Below, piece by piece: positions 52,886 to 61,007 of a DNA stretch of 64,000 bases (its first letter is position 1; each line of letters begins with the position of its first letter). Made by a program: the position numbers and the translations under genes. The DNA lies in the NCBI RefSeq assembly GCF_023558375.1, contig NZ_CP083761.1:4233001-4297000 (forward strand), written 5' to 3'. Below the pieces are notes generated by a model that did no database searches, was not told the DNA's origin, and saw nothing but the letters and a program-made list of their open reading frames with translations. The stretch comes from Chroococcidiopsis sp. CCMEE 29. Lineage in GTDB: Bacteria; Cyanobacteriota; Cyanobacteriia; Cyanobacteriales; Chroococcidiopsidaceae.

Positions 52886-54136
52886 CTAAACGTACTTCTT
52901 GAATGCTAACGTGACGTTGTGACCGCCAAAGCCAAAAGAATTTGACAGGGCAACTTCAACCTTTTGAGCGCGACTTTGGTGGGGAACATAATCTAGATCG
53001 CATTCTGGATCTGGATTGTCCAAATTGATCGTTGGAGGAATTTGGTCATTAGCGATCGCTAAAACCGTGCAAACTGCTTCAATCCCACCAGAACCACCCA
53101 ACAAATGACCAGTCATTGACTTAGTCGAGCTAATCACCACTTTATGGGCATACTCACCTAAGGCTTTTTTAATGGCGGCGGTTTCTGTCACATCATTTGC
53201 TTGGGTACTAGTACCGTGGGCATTGATGTAGCTTACCTGGTGTGGACTTAGCTTCGCATCTTTCAATGCTAGCTGCATCGCGCGCGCCGCACCTTCTCCA
53301 CCTGGGACTGGTGAAGTCATGTGGTAAGCGTCGCAAGTCATCCCATAGCCAACAATTTCCGCATAAATCTTGGCACCCCGGCTGAGAGCATGTCCTAATT
53401 CTTCCAGCAGTAAGATGCCTGAGCCTTCGCCCATTACGAACCCATCGCGATCGCGGTCAAAGGGACGGCAGGCGTGTGCTGGATCGTCATTCCGCCGGGA
53501 AAGTGTCCGCGCTGACGCAAACCCCGCTACTGACAATGGAGTTACCGCTGCTTCTGCTCCACCACACAGCATTGCCTGGGCATAGCCTCGCTGAATCAGA
53601 CGAAAGGCATCACCCACAGCGTTAGAACCAGCAGCACAGGCAGTTACTGGACAAGAGTTCGGTCCTTTGGCACCTGTATGAATTGCCGTTAAGCCGGCTG
53701 CCATATTAGCAATCATCATTGGTACCATGAAGGGACTGCAGCGGTCTGGACCTCGATTCAGGTAAACCGTTTGCTGCTCTTCTAGCACCTTAATGCCACC
53801 AATTCCGGTGCCAATAATCGCACCCACCTGTTCCGCGTTCAATTCATTGATCACAAACTTTGCATCGGCGATCGCTTGCAAACTGGCTGAAACCGCAAAT
53901 TGAGCGAATCGATCCATCCGCTTGGCATCTTTGCTGTCCATGTATTTGTTGGGGTCAAACCCCTTTACTTCACCAGCAATGCAGCATTTATGCTGTGAAG
54001 CATCAAATAACGTAATTGGACCAATGCCATTTCTTCCACCAAGCAAGCCTTCCCAGAACTCAGCTTGGGTGTTGCCAATTGGCGTAATTGCGCCGACACC
54101 TGTTATAACAACTCGTTTCTGTTCAAAATCTGTCAT
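52886..54136 (-). CDS. fabF: 3-oxoacyl-ACP synthase II
   Basis: A 416-residue condensing enzyme of fatty acid elongation. Catalytic Cys is in NSCPVTACAAGSNAVGDAF near 165, the two His in YINAHGTSTQANDVTE (near 305) and STKSMTGHLLGGSGG (near 340). The C-terminus SNSFGFGGHNVTLAFK is canonical. It acts with acpP, 116 bp upstream on the same strand, and precedes tkt by 194 bp. Confidence 0.97.
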   Translation of the reverse strand: MTDFEQKRVVITGVGAITPIGNTQAEFWEGLLGGRNGIGPITLFDASQHKCCIAGEVKGFDPNKYMDSKDAKRMDRFAQFAVSASLQAIADAKFVINELNAEQVGAIIGTGIGGIKVLEEQQTVYLNRGPDRCSPFMVPMMIANMAAGLTAIHTGAKGPNSCPVTACAAGSNAVGDAFRLIQRGYAQAMLCGGAEAAVTPLSVAGFASARTLSRRNDDPAHACRPFDRDRDGFVMGEGSGILLLEELGHALSRGAKIYAEIVGYGMTCDAYHMTSPVPGGEGAARAMQLALKDAKLSPHQVSYINAHGTSTQANDVTETAAIKKALGEYAHKVVISSTKSMTGHLLGGSGGIEAVCTVLAIANDQIPPTINLDNPDPECDLDYVPHQSRAQKVEVALSNSFGFGGHNVTLAFKKYV

Positions 54137-54252
54137 AGCTCAAGTTTTAGCCAGCTTCCCCACATATAGCGCAGACAAAGGATGAAGTGTGAAGTATGAA
54201 GTATAAAATTTTGTTTCAACCTTCAGCCTTCAGCCTTCAGCCTTTCTATCGC

Positions 54253-54504
54253 CTAAGCAGACGTGGCAACTTTATTGCTGATATAGTTTACTGCTTCTTG
54301 AACCGTTGTAATCTGTTCGGCTGCCTCATCTGGAATTTCGACATCAAATTCTTCTTCTAAAGCCATCACCAGTTCAACTGTATCAAGGGAATCAGCTCCT
54401 AGATCGTTGGCAAAGTTAGCTTGTGGTGTAACACTGCTAGCTTCAACACTAAGTTGTTCCGAGACGATTTTCTTAACTTTTTCAAAAATTTCCGCTTCGC
54501 TCAT
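54253..54504 (-). CDS. acpP: Acyl carrier protein
   Basis: An 83-residue acidic ACP. The phosphopantetheine serine is in [21 protein letters not shown] near residue 39, the invariant DSL motif. It carries acyl chains for fatty acid and lipid A synthesis (fabF and lpxD are neighbours). The ATG at 54504 ([12 protein letters not shown]) is the start; the extra N-terminus possible to 54564 is not family-like. AAGGA precedes the ATG at about 9 nt. Confidence 0.97.
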   Translation of the reverse strand: MSEAEIFEKVKKIVSEQLSVEASSVTPQANFANDLGADSLDTVELVMALEEEFDVEIPDEAAEQITTVQEAVNYISNKVATSA

Positions 54505-54832
54505 AAAAAAAATCCTTGACCAGTATCTAGAACCACCAAACCAGGGTGACACACTTTTAAGCATATTTATCTTATCGGAAAGAGCGATCGCATATCTCTA
54601 TAAAATGGTCTGTTTCTTAAGTGTCACTAAAAGAGGGGTTAGGGGTTAGGGAAAGAGGGGTCACGCCTTACTTTTCAGGCACCCAGAAAAAATAAAAGCT
54701 TATAAATTTATCTATAAGGCTGTTTTCGGTTCCTTCTTCGCAGACACGGGCAGTAACAATCCATGAGAGAAAGGTTAGCGTAGAGTTATCCAACCCTAAT
54801 CCCTAATCCCCAACCCCTAATCCCTAGGTTTT
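54505..54832. other. Divergent intergenic region with two GGGGTTA-family repeats
   Basis: A 328-bp gap between acpP and the HdrB-like gene. It holds TTAGGGG-type heptamers at about 54631-54660 and CCCTAAT-type heptamers at about 54791-54828, in opposite orientation and therefore able to pair at long range. No gene or RNA recognised between them. Confidence 0.6.
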
Positions 54833-55738
54833 ATGCCATCCCAGACTTTGAAATATGCCTACTTTCCTGGCTGTGTTGCTCAAGGTGCTTGTCGGGAACT
54901 TTATCAATCTACTCAAGCCTTAACTCAAGCCTTAGGAATTGAACTCATTGAACTTAAGAAAGCTGCCTGTTGCGGTTCCGGCACTTTCAAAGAAGATTCC
55001 CAGCTGCTGGAAGATACAGTGAATGCCCGGAATATTGCTCTAGCAGAGGAATTGAATCTGCCACTGCTAACTCATTGCAGTACTTGTCAAGGAGTGATCG
55101 GTCATGTTGATGAACGCCTGAAAGCTTGCCAAAGAAACGACCCTGCTTATGTTTTACAGGTTAATAACTTACTGCAAAAAGAGGGTTGCTTGCCTTACAA
55201 GGGAAGTACAGAAGTAAAACATCTACTGTATGCCCTAGTGACTGATTACGGTCTAGAGGAAATTCAGCAACGAGTCACAAAATCGTTGAGTGGATTGAAA
55301 TGTGCAGCGTTCTATGGCTGCTATTTACTACGCGCCCAAAAATCCATGCCTTACGATGACCCCTATAACCCACAAGCAATGGAAAATGTATTTCGGGCAG
55401 TAGGTGCAACACCAATTTATTACAGAGGTCGTACTCAGTGCTGCGGTTGGCCCCTTGCTAGCTATGCTACTACCCAATCATTCAAAATGGCGGGTATGCA
55501 TATTCAGGATGCGATCGCCTCTGGCGCAGATTGTATGATCACGCCTTGCCCCTTGTGCCACCTCAATCTCGATTCCCGTCAACCAGAGGTGGAAAAGGTG
55601 ATTGGTCAAAAATTAGGTCTACCAGTGCTACATTTACCTCAGTTGATTGCTTTGGCATTGGGCGTTAAACCGAAACAACTGGGTCTAGATCGCCATATTG
55701 TCTCCACTCGCCCAGTGTTGGAAAAACTAGGACTGTAG
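54833..55738 (+). CDS. HdrB-like protein with two CCG domains
   Basis: A 301-residue protein of the heterodisulfide reductase subunit B family. Two cysteine-rich CCG domains are present: GCVAQG / KKAACCGSGTFKE / HCSTCQGVIG near residues 14-90, and FYGCYLLR / RTQCCGWPLAS / TPCPLCHLNL near 160-245. In methanogens these bind a noncubane 4Fe-4S cluster. Cyanobacterial homologs have been annotated as succinate dehydrogenase subunit C-like, without a membrane helix here. The partner is not encoded nearby. Confidence 0.88.
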   Translation: MPSQTLKYAYFPGCVAQGACRELYQSTQALTQALGIELIELKKAACCGSGTFKEDSQLLEDTVNARNIALAEELNLPLLTHCSTCQGVIGHVDERLKACQRNDPAYVLQVNNLLQKEGCLPYKGSTEVKHLLYALVTDYGLEEIQQRVTKSLSGLKCAAFYGCYLLRAQKSMPYDDPYNPQAMENVFRAVGATPIYYRGRTQCCGWPLASYATTQSFKMAGMHIQDAIASGADCMITPCPLCHLNLDSRQPEVEKVIGQKLGLPVLHLPQLIALALGVKPKQLGLDRHIVSTRPVLEKLGL

Positions 55739-55771
55739 TCGCCTAAAAATCAAAAAACAGCTAGCTAGGAA

Positions 55772-56818
55772 TTACTTATCACTCAAAAGTCGTTGGATTT
55801 GTTTGAGGGATTGATACATTTCCGGCAGCCGAGTATAGATGGCAGACGCTTTAAGAAAAAGTTTATGAGGAACAGCTGGGAGACCGGAGACAATAGTTCC
55901 TGGCTCTACGTCATGATGGATTCCTGCTTTTGCCCCAGCGATCGCCTTATCTCCCACTTTTACTTGATTCGCAATCCCTACCTGACCCCCAAGAATGACT
56001 TGGTTTCCCACTTTCACACCACCAGCTAAACCCACTTGAGCGGCGATCGCACAGTTGGCACCCACCTGGCAACCGTGACCAATTTGCACTAAGTTGTCAA
56101 TTTTGGTGTTGCGACCAATTCGGGTTTCTCCTACTGCTGGGCGGTCAATTGTGCTGTTGCAACCAACTTCAACGCCATCTTCTAGCACTGTATAGCCGGA
56201 CTGCTCCATTTTGAACCAACCGGTTGCAGTGGGAACAAAACCAAAGCCTTCGGCACCAATGACTGCACCACTATGAATTACACAATCTGCACCGATGCGA
56301 GTGCGCTCGTTAATTGTGCAGTTAGCGTGTAAGACAGTGCGATCGCCTATCTCTACCTCTGGATAAATCACTACATTCGGGTGAATGCAAACTCCATCCC
56401 CAATTTTCGCTCCCGCCTGAATTACTACATGAGCGCCGATATATAAGTGATTACCCAGATAGACGGAGGGATGAATGACGGCGGTGGGATGAATTTCGGG
56501 TGCTGGGCGAAAAGGGTGGTAGAACAGAGCGATCGCCTGAGCAAATAACAATCGTGGTTGGGATGTGGCAATCCAAGCAATACCACGTTCTTGTGCTTGT
56601 AGCTGCAGTGTTTCTTCTTGGGGCAAAATCAAAGCACTTGCCTTGGTTTTCCCCACTTCAGCGGCGAATTTGGCTCCTTCTACGTAGCTGAGGGTGCCAG
56701 CAGATGCTTCGTCAACTGCTGCTAATCCAGTAATTTCAGGGTCGCAATCTTTATTAGTGTTTAGGCTGTTACAGGTTGCAGCTTCGCCCAGTGTCTGTAC
56801 TAGTTCGCTAAATTTCAT
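55772..56818 (-). CDS. lpxD: UDP-3-O-acylglucosamine N-acyltransferase
   Basis: A 348-residue lipid A synthesis enzyme that adds an acyl chain from ACP. The N-terminal uridine-binding domain (MKFSELVQTLGEAATC) precedes a long hexapeptide-repeat left-handed beta-helix (residues about 100-310, for example IHPSVYLGNHLYIGAHVVI), with the catalytic His region NLVQIGHGCQVG near 238, and a C-terminal helix (IYTRLPEMYQSLKQIQRLL). The ATG at 56818 is used; the upstream extension is read from intergenic repeat. Confidence 0.95.
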   Translation of the reverse strand: MKFSELVQTLGEAATCNSLNTNKDCDPEITGLAAVDEASAGTLSYVEGAKFAAEVGKTKASALILPQEETLQLQAQERGIAWIATSQPRLLFAQAIALFYHPFRPAPEIHPTAVIHPSVYLGNHLYIGAHVVIQAGAKIGDGVCIHPNVVIYPEVEIGDRTVLHANCTINERTRIGADCVIHSGAVIGAEGFGFVPTATGWFKMEQSGYTVLEDGVEVGCNSTIDRPAVGETRIGRNTKIDNLVQIGHGCQVGANCAIAAQVGLAGGVKVGNQVILGGQVGIANQVKVGDKAIAGAKAGIHHDVEPGTIVSGLPAVPHKLFLKASAIYTRLPEMYQSLKQIQRLLSDK

Positions 56819-56847
56819 CTTAGTGTCTGATAATCTAAGAACTATTG

Positions 56848-56880
56848 AACCGCCAAGATGCCAAGAACACCAAGAAAGAG
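56848..56880. repeat. CCAAGAAC-type 9-bp intergenic repeat
   Basis: GAACCGCCAAGATGCCAAG and two further degenerate 9-bp units upstream of lpxD; same family as 39553-39582 in opposite orientation. Confidence 0.65.
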
Positions 56881-56900
56881 GCAAGAGACTATAAATTTAT

Positions 56901-56954
56901 CTCCCCCTGCTCCCCCTGCTCCCCCTGCTCCCCCTGCTCCCCCTGCTCCCCCTG
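56901..56954. repeat. Six perfect tandem copies of CTCCCCCTG
   Basis: Six identical 9-bp units end 2 bp before the stop codon of the HI0933-like gene (minus strand). The uninterrupted identity suggests active slippage. Confidence 0.95.
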
Positions 56955-56955
56955 C

Positions 56956-58185
56956 TCAAGAACTGCTTGCCATCGCCTGACCAGCTATCCATGCAGTTGT
57001 CCAGGCACTTTGGAAATTAAACCCCCCGGTTACGCCATCAATATCTAGGATTTCTCCGGCAAAGTAAAGACCTGGACAGCAACGACTTTCCATGGTTTTG
57101 AAGTTTACTTCTTTCAAGCTGACCCCACCACAGGTGACAAATTCTTCTTTGAAGGCTCCTTTACCTTGAATTAGATACTTGCCCTGAGTTAGTTCTTGAA
57201 GTAGTTGATTTAGGGTTTTGTTAGATAGTCCAGCCCAGCGGTCTTCTGTTCCAATGCCTGCACGAGCAACTAAATATTGCCAAAGACGGTGGGGCAGGTC
57301 AACTCCACGATGTAAGGCGATCGCTTTTTTTGAGCATTCAGCTTTGACAGCCAGTAGTTTTTGCCGCAGGTCTTCTGAGTTTAACTGTGGTAGCCAATTA
57401 ATCAATAAGGTGGCTTGATAGTTGCAGTCATGTAACACCCGCGCCCCCCAGGCAGAAAGTTTGAGTACAGCAGGTCCACTTAGACCCCAGTGAGTAATCA
57501 GCAGTGGTCCGGTTTGCTCCAGCTTGGTCTTGCTATCTACTGATAAGCGCAATTGCACCGAGTTAGCGCTAATCCCAGCTAGTTCCCGTAGCTGGCGATC
57601 AAGAATGTTGAAAGTAAACAGCGACGGGACTGGAGGTTCAATCTGATGACCGAATGATTTTGCGATTTGATAACCAATTTGGCTGCTTCCTGTGGCAAGG
57701 AGGAGGCGATCGCTCTGCAAACCTCCTGATTTTAACGAAATTTCAAATCTAGCTTGCCGTGATACTGAAACAACGGCGGCACCAGTGCGAACTTCTACTC
57801 CAGAGGCAGCAGCTGCATTCATCAGACAGTCCACAATCGTTTCTGACCTATCGGTGATCGGAAACATCCGTCCGTCCGCTTCAGTTTTGAGCTTGACTCC
57901 GTGGGCAGCAAACCAGGCAACTGTATTGCTGGCTTGAAAGCGGCTGAAAGCACCTCGCAGGGCTCTGCCGCCTCTGGGGTAATTTTGTACTAATCCCGCT
58001 GGGTCAAAGCAAGCATGGGTGACATTGCACCGACCACCACCGGAAATCCGAACTTTGGCTAACGGTTGACGACTGGCTTCTAGTAAAGTGACTCTGGTGT
58101 GAGGATTTGCTTTGGCACAGGCGATCGCACCAAAAAAACCAGCTGCCCCACCCCCAATTACCACTACTGTTAGAGGTTGCAACAA
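56956..58185 (-). CDS. HI0933-like NAD(P)/FAD-dependent oxidoreductase
   Basis: A 409-residue flavoprotein of the HI0933/BaiN family. FAD fold: VVVIGGGAAGFFGAIACAKANP at the N-terminus; KVRISGGGRCNVTHAC near 45 is the family signature; the C-terminus has LYFAGEILDIDGVTGGFNFQSAWTTAW. The reaction is unknown for most members. The start is a TTG at 58185, the only reasonable codon before the Rossmann strand. lpxD follows at 138 bp downstream on the same strand. Confidence 0.92.
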   Translation of the reverse strand: MLQPLTVVVIGGGAAGFFGAIACAKANPHTRVTLLEASRQPLAKVRISGGGRCNVTHACFDPAGLVQNYPRGGRALRGAFSRFQASNTVAWFAAHGVKLKTEADGRMFPITDRSETIVDCLMNAAAASGVEVRTGAAVVSVSRQARFEISLKSGGLQSDRLLLATGSSQIGYQIAKSFGHQIEPPVPSLFTFNILDRQLRELAGISANSVQLRLSVDSKTKLEQTGPLLITHWGLSGPAVLKLSAWGARVLHDCNYQATLLINWLPQLNSEDLRQKLLAVKAECSKKAIALHRGVDLPHRLWQYLVARAGIGTEDRWAGLSNKTLNQLLQELTQGKYLIQGKGAFKEEFVTCGGVSLKEVNFKTMESRCCPGLYFAGEILDIDGVTGGFNFQSAWTTAWIAGQAMASSS

Positions 58186-58263
58186 GAAATTTACTAATCC
58201 GAATCAAACTATCCAATTCCAGCTTAACTATTCATCGCGCCTCTGTTGGTAAACTGCTTTTGA

Positions 58264-58422
58264 CTATGCTGGTTCAAACATATCTTTTGTTGCTCCACAC
58301 ACCGGACACACCCAGTCGTCTGGGATAGCTTCAAATGGTGTCCCCGGTTCAATTCCTCCATCTGGATCGCCTTCTTCTGGGTTATACTCATATCCACAAA
58401 GGGAACACAGATAATTTTCCAT
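58264..58422 (-). CDS. Rubredoxin (52 aa)
   Basis: A 52-residue soluble rubredoxin: [20 protein letters not shown] at the start, [18 protein letters not shown] at the end. The two CxxCG loops (CSLCGY and CPVCGA) bind the single iron, and YEYNPEEGD, then [12 protein letters not shown], are family constants. It lacks the C-terminal membrane anchor of cyanobacterial RubA, so it is not that photosystem factor, but a cytosolic one-electron carrier. It lies 78 bp upstream of the HI0933-like gene, on the same strand. Confidence 0.95.
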   Translation of the reverse strand: MENYLCSLCGYEYNPEEGDPDGGIEPGTPFEAIPDDWVCPVCGATKDMFEPA

Positions 58423-58454
58423 TTTTGTTATCTTAATAAACCACTTGCATAAAT

Positions 58455-58486
58455 ATTAAAAGCCTCTGGAACAAAAATTCCAGAGG
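58455..58486 (-). terminator. Intrinsic terminator after the ChaB-type gene
   Basis: A perfect 9-bp stem CCTCTGGAA (58463-58471) / TTCCAGAGG (58478-58486), 6-nt loop; on the minus strand it is followed by CTTTTAATATTT. It separates the stress-protein gene from rubredoxin. Confidence 0.85.
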
Positions 58487-58548
58487 TCATCTTGACCTGT
58501 GCAGGCTGGGAAGCCTGCCCCACCCACAAATCAAATCAGACTGCTAAA

Positions 58549-59340
58549 TCAGACTGTCATTGTAGACTTTGACCAAATGCCATTTTCATCTTGTTCAAAC
58601 TGTTGACACACAACATCCCAAGCGTGTTGCTCAGCCTTTCCTTCATCGCCAGACTTAGACAGCTCTTCATTATAGTTGGCAATAAATGTCCGTTGGGCAT
58701 CTTCCGAAAGGTGAGAGCGAATTTCTGGAGACAAATGGCTGGGGTCTTCGATTTGACCGGAGCGCCCCCGAGGCAAGGTGGTCTCACTAATGTGCATTTC
58801 TTCACCACCGGCACTTTCTAGCAGCAGCTGAATTTCACCCGTTTTATCGGCTGGAACTTCTACAGCTACGAGAAATTCTCCAGCTTCAATCCGGGTTTGA
58901 TAGACAGCGGCTTTATCTTCTGGCATCCCCAGTGCTACGAATGCTGAGACTAAACCAGCTCCAGCGCTCCCAGCGATCGCGCCAGTAGCCGCACCCAACA
59001 ATGCCGCACCGAGCGGTCCTGCTGCTACCAGCGTACCGACAAAAGGAACGAATAGTACTCCCACGCCTGTGAGCAAACCAAGGGCTGAACCAAAGATGGA
59101 ACCAAAGATCCCACCTTGTCGTAGTCCGCCTAAAATCACATCCCTTTTAGTGATAAAGCCAGCGATTTTAGTTTCAGAGTGAAAATTCTTGCCGATTACT
59201 GAGATGTGATCGCGGGAAATTCCCCGGTCAAGTAGACGGCGAATCACGTTATCAATTTGTTCGCGCTGTTTAAAAATCGCAGAGACGGTGCGTTCGACTG
59301 TGGAAAGATTTGGGGTTGAGGCTGTACCTGTAGCTGTCAT
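58549..59340 (-). CDS. ChaB-domain general stress protein with glycine-zipper
   Basis: A 263-residue protein. Residues 15-75 form a general-stress-type alpha/beta unit ([31 protein letters not shown]). About 85-150 is a glycine-rich membrane segment ([40 protein letters not shown]). The C-terminal part resembles ChaB ([28 protein letters not shown]). Proteins of this layout are linked to osmotic and oxidative stress in cyanobacteria. GGAG stands close before the ATG. Confidence 0.82.
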   Translation of the reverse strand: MTATGTASTPNLSTVERTVSAIFKQREQIDNVIRRLLDRGISRDHISVIGKNFHSETKIAGFITKRDVILGGLRQGGIFGSIFGSALGLLTGVGVLFVPFVGTLVAAGPLGAALLGAATGAIAGSAGAGLVSAFVALGMPEDKAAVYQTRIEAGEFLVAVEVPADKTGEIQLLLESAGGEEMHISETTLPRGRSGQIEDPSHLSPEIRSHLSEDAQRTFIANYNEELSKSGDEGKAEQHAWDVVCQQFEQDENGIWSKSTMTV

Positions 59341-59950
59341 TTAGCTCTCCTTGAACCTTTTATCGGTATCTTTTCTCCTTGGAGGATACCAATAGGTCCC
59401 TCCCCTATGCCGTCGCCCCTAGGGTTGATTGGTGAAGGTTTGCTAATTTATGTCTCACTAAAGAGGGAGCAGTTTAGCAAATTTCGCGGAATCCCCACGC
59501 CGTCTCTTAGCGGCGCTGGGATGGATAGCGGACGGCAACGATGCCATCTCCGATGATGTTGGGCGTAGTCCAACGGTAGAGGGGGTGGTTGAGGAGTCGC
59601 CAAATACTGTTGACAACGCTGATTGATGTGTGGGATTATACTTATGGCACTGCGGAAAACGCCTTGATAGCCAATATTCGGTAGCTCCCGGACAGCTCGA
59701 CACAAACGTACTAGTAAAACTAGGTGAACAGTGCGAAGGCTGGAAGTAGCAGACAACGGAATTTGTATTGTGGGCATATATACAGCGGTCGGACAGATCG
59801 TGGTGCTGCCTGTGGAGGAACTGGAGCGTGGATGTTGCTGTATGGAGCAATCCTTGGGGCATCTGGGGCAATGGCCTATGAAGCAGGAAAGTCTCAGGAG
59901 CGATCTTGGGAAGCCCACGCCGTAGTGGTACTCCGTTCGGCGCTGGGAGG
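59341..59950. other. Gene-free region with paired palindromic repeats and degenerate coding-like stretches
   Basis: About 600 bp with no intact gene. Two hairpins share the arms CCCACGCCG and CGGCGCTGGG: one at about 59496-59521 with a short loop and one at about 59916-59949 with a longer loop. Between them, short plus-strand stretches look protein-like in different frames (GNDAISDDVGRSPTVEGVV; then NGICIVGIYTAVGQIVVLP), as expected for a decayed gene with several frameshifts. Frames that stay open longer on the minus strand have a Ser/Pro/His composition unlike a real protein. Confidence 0.4.
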
Positions 59951-59953
59951 ATG

Positions 59954-60151
59954 TCACAAACGTCGCCACCGTCTTTGCAGCAAACCAAAAATTCCAATCG
60001 CGATCGCCATTAGGATTAATAGCCAGATAATACCTCCCGGAATGAATGTCAAAATGCCAATGCCTCTCAAGAGCCAAACGACTAATGTGATTCCGAGAAC
60101 AATGGCAAAAATCTGCAATGTACGATTTATAGAGCTACGAGAGTGGCTCAC
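59954..60151 (-). CDS. Small two-helix membrane protein, hypothetical
   Basis: About 65 residues: a basic N-terminus, then two membrane helices (IFAIVLGITLVVWLLRGIGIL and IIWLLILMAIAIGIFGLL) and a basic tail (QRRWRRL). The GTG at 60151 is the likeliest start, with GGTGAA just upstream; the frame is open to a TTG at 60169. The positive-inside pattern suggests both ends are cytosolic. No family recognised. Confidence 0.65.
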   Translation of the reverse strand: MSHSRSSINRTLQIFAIVLGITLVVWLLRGIGILTFIPGGIIWLLILMAIAIGIFGLLQRRWRRL

Positions 60152-60214
60152 TTTGTTCACCAACAGCAACTGCAGGTTAAATCATACATGCCATTTTAAT
60201 TGCTCTAGCGTTGG

Positions 60215-60856
60215 TTAATGAAGGGTTTTTAGCTGTTGCATGAAGGTTTGAGCTAACTGGGCGATCGCCTCCCAATTTCCAGATGTTACTAGCTGTTGAG
60301 GAAATAATTGTCCAGAAAGACCAACTGCGAGCGCTCCAGCCGCCAAAAATTCCTTGGCATTTTCCAGAGTGACGCCTCCAGTGGGAATTAATGGAATATG
60401 ACCCAGCGGTGCTTGCAAACTTTTGATATAACTAGCGCCTCCCATTGCTTGTACTGGAAACACCTTGACACAGCTAGCTCCTGCCAACCATGCTGTAACA
60501 ATTTCGGTGGGAGAAAGTGCCCCTGGGATGATGGGTAGACCTTTGTGAATTGCTGCTTGAATCATGACTGGATCAACGTGTGGGGTGAAGAGAAATTGTG
60601 CTCCAGCTGCGATCGCTTGTTCCATCTGGTCTAGAGTTAACAGTGTGCCAGTGCCAATGGTACAAGCGGGTAATTCGGAGCGCAGTTGACTAATTAGCTG
60701 TTCTGGGCAATCGCTATTCCAAGTAATTTCAATCAGCTGCATTCCCCCAGATGCTACAGCCTTTGCCATTTGATAACCTTGGTCAATTTTGGGGGCGCGG
60801 ATCACTGCGATCGCACTGGTTTGCTGTAATAGCTTTAACCAAGAATGGTTAAACAT
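60215..60856 (-). CDS. eda: KDPG/KHG aldolase
   Basis: A 213-residue class I aldolase of the Entner-Doudoroff pathway (2-keto-3-deoxy-6-phosphogluconate to pyruvate and glyceraldehyde 3-phosphate). The Schiff-base lysine is in ASCVKVFPVQAMGG near residue 132, the Glu in QLIEITWNSD near 45, with GTGTLLTLDQM near 72 and the phosphate site IPTGGVTLENAKEFLAAG. ATG at 60856. No other Entner-Doudoroff gene is in the window. Confidence 0.94.
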   Translation of the reverse strand: MFNHSWLKLLQQTSAIAVIRAPKIDQGYQMAKAVASGGMQLIEITWNSDCPEQLISQLRSELPACTIGTGTLLTLDQMEQAIAAGAQFLFTPHVDPVMIQAAIHKGLPIIPGALSPTEIVTAWLAGASCVKVFPVQAMGGASYIKSLQAPLGHIPLIPTGGVTLENAKEFLAAGALAVGLSGQLFPQQLVTSGNWEAIAQLAQTFMQQLKTLH

Positions 60857-61007
60857 TCTCTCTATTTAATGCTAGGTAGATTTTGTCTTGAGAAGCTGAT
60901 ATTTGCTACTTGCAACTAACTTAAGTCAGCCGCCAGAAGGATGGAATCAAGCAAACATAATTTTTAGCCTAGTTACTAGCATATCTAAACAATTCTGGAA
61001 TACTTAT

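Noticed and set aside
59448-60077. Long overlapping minus-strand reading frames of 179 and 209 codons
   Set aside because: Composition is very rich in Ser, Pro, His and Cys, they overlap each other and a better membrane-protein gene, and they have no motif; the openness follows from the GC-rich palindromes.
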